The position numbers and the translations under genes were made by a program. From contig OZ231127.1 in the NCBI GenBank assembly GCA_965153355.1, positions 73,966,001-74,030,000 on the forward strand: a stretch of 64,000 nt of DNA, given 5' to 3'. This DNA comes from Flaccisagitta enflata (lineage: Eukaryota > Chaetognatha > Sagittoidea > Aphragmophora). Under the pieces are notes generated by a model. It ran no database searches. It saw only the letters and a program-made list of their open reading frames with translations, and was not told where the DNA came from. Below, one piece after another: positions 63,259 through 64,000 of this stretch (position 1 is its first letter; the number at the start of each line of letters is the position of its first letter).

Positions 63259-63677
63259 CCGTAACAAAGTGGTTTAAAAGTTGTTTTATCGTTTTTAAGA
63301 CATTTAAAAGGTTTTAGGGCATTGATAAGCACTTGTTGGCTGGTTGGTCAGTCTGTCAGTCAGTGTGTCAGTGTGTCAGTCTGTTGATCACTCCGTCTAT
63401 CATAAAGTTGTTTAAAAGGCTTTTTATCGCATTTCTTATGCCTCTGAATCGTGAAAAGAAATGTGGAGAAGTGAACAGTCGTTCTTTTAGTATTTTTGAA
63501 AGAAAAAATTGTTTGTCTGTCTGTCTGCCTGGCATTTTTTGAAAGTGCCGATGCACGCGACTTAGGTCTAATGACCTTGTTCAGTTAAGAGTCCATGATG
63601 ATTTTAAAGATTTTATTGTAATTAATCATATTCGGTGCTTCATTTTTCATCACAGACATTGAGGAACTCAAATACAA
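63259..63677. other. Intron sequence between modules A and B
   Basis: A second GTCAGTGTGTCAGT tract lies near 63345-63400. Nothing else recognised. Confidence 0.4.
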
Positions 63678-64000
63678 TAGTCGCAAAAGCGTTAGATGGT
63701 CAGCGGTGCCCGTGCCCTGCCCTAGTAGGTTGTGCGTGAAGTTGAATGGGTAGCAGGGCAGCGGCACCGAAGGGGTCGATGACCTATGCTTTCACACATA
63801 TGGGAAATTTTCTCCTCCTCCTCCTCCGTCCACCCCCCCCCCAGCTTCGAGGCCCAAATTCTAGTCCCGAGACCCAAATCCCTCGTCTTGTGGCCCAAAT
63901 CTTATCCAAAAGGCCCAAATCCTAGCCTCAAGGCCCAAATTCTAGCCTGGAGACCCAAATCCCAGCCTTGAGACCCAAATCTCATTCTTTAGGCCTTTAG
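63678..64000. mobile_element. Module B element, cut by the window edge
   Basis: Starts TAGTCGCAAAAGCGTTAGAT, then GGTCAGCGGTGCCCGTGCCC and the GGGCAGCGGCACCGAAGGGG hairpin. The shared ATGACCTATGCTTTCACACA segment follows, then about seven units of AGGCCCAAATCCTAGCCTC, running off the end. Confidence 0.75.

Overview
The window is metazoan genomic DNA: it has GT-AG introns, a C2H2 zinc-finger gene, a split C-type lectin gene and the first exons of a MORN4-like gene, set in DNA dominated by microsatellites and short non-autonomous transposons. Tc1/mariner-type and hAT-type miniature elements, a CR1/L2-like LINE fragment and ACGG-linked Helentron-like repeats recall marine invertebrates, particularly the pearl-type elements described in bivalves, but the species cannot be fixed from sequence alone. 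I saw no tRNA, rRNA, CRISPR or bacterial operon.

Layout. Positions 1-8399 and 45051-53554 are diverged inverted copies of one segment. The left copy stops exactly at a 10-N assembly gap (8400-8409). Each copy has private insertions: a LINE fragment and a hairpin-ended element on the left, a hAT miniature element and a 593-bp repeat on the right. They are therefore either an old inverted duplication or two haplotypes scaffolded head to head. Just after the gap lie a CRE/CCAAT promoter-like block and a short first exon with a mitochondrial-type presequence (9040-9319). Then come long CT, GTCT, GTT/CTT and GA arrays, a 1047-bp tandem duplication (16897-18990), a four-exon secreted C-type lectin gene on the minus strand (20204-22641), a 33-bp minisatellite (23755-24575), and a 26-34 kb zone of hairpin-ended repeats and simple arrays.

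A zinc-finger gene (35080-36920) is split by a 597-bp TA-flanked miniature transposon and also carries an in-frame TGA. From 37 to 45 kb the sequence is transposon-rich and has no recognisable gene. After the right arm come two more TA-flanked elements and gene-poor AT-rich DNA, then a MORN4-like gene on the plus strand (exons at 59313-59376 and 61521-61635) that continues past the window.

The most distinctive feature is a modular repeat system. Many copies start with TTTT, then a short hairpin whose arms change together between copies, then (T)CTATAAG and an ACGG/ACCG array. These are linked to GC-rich hairpin ends (GGGCAGCGGCCCC) and to 20-21 bp minisatellites whose unit is itself palindromic. 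Comparing the two arms gives an empty site for one module inside a T-run, with no clear target duplication, which suggests Helentron-like (rolling-circle) movement.
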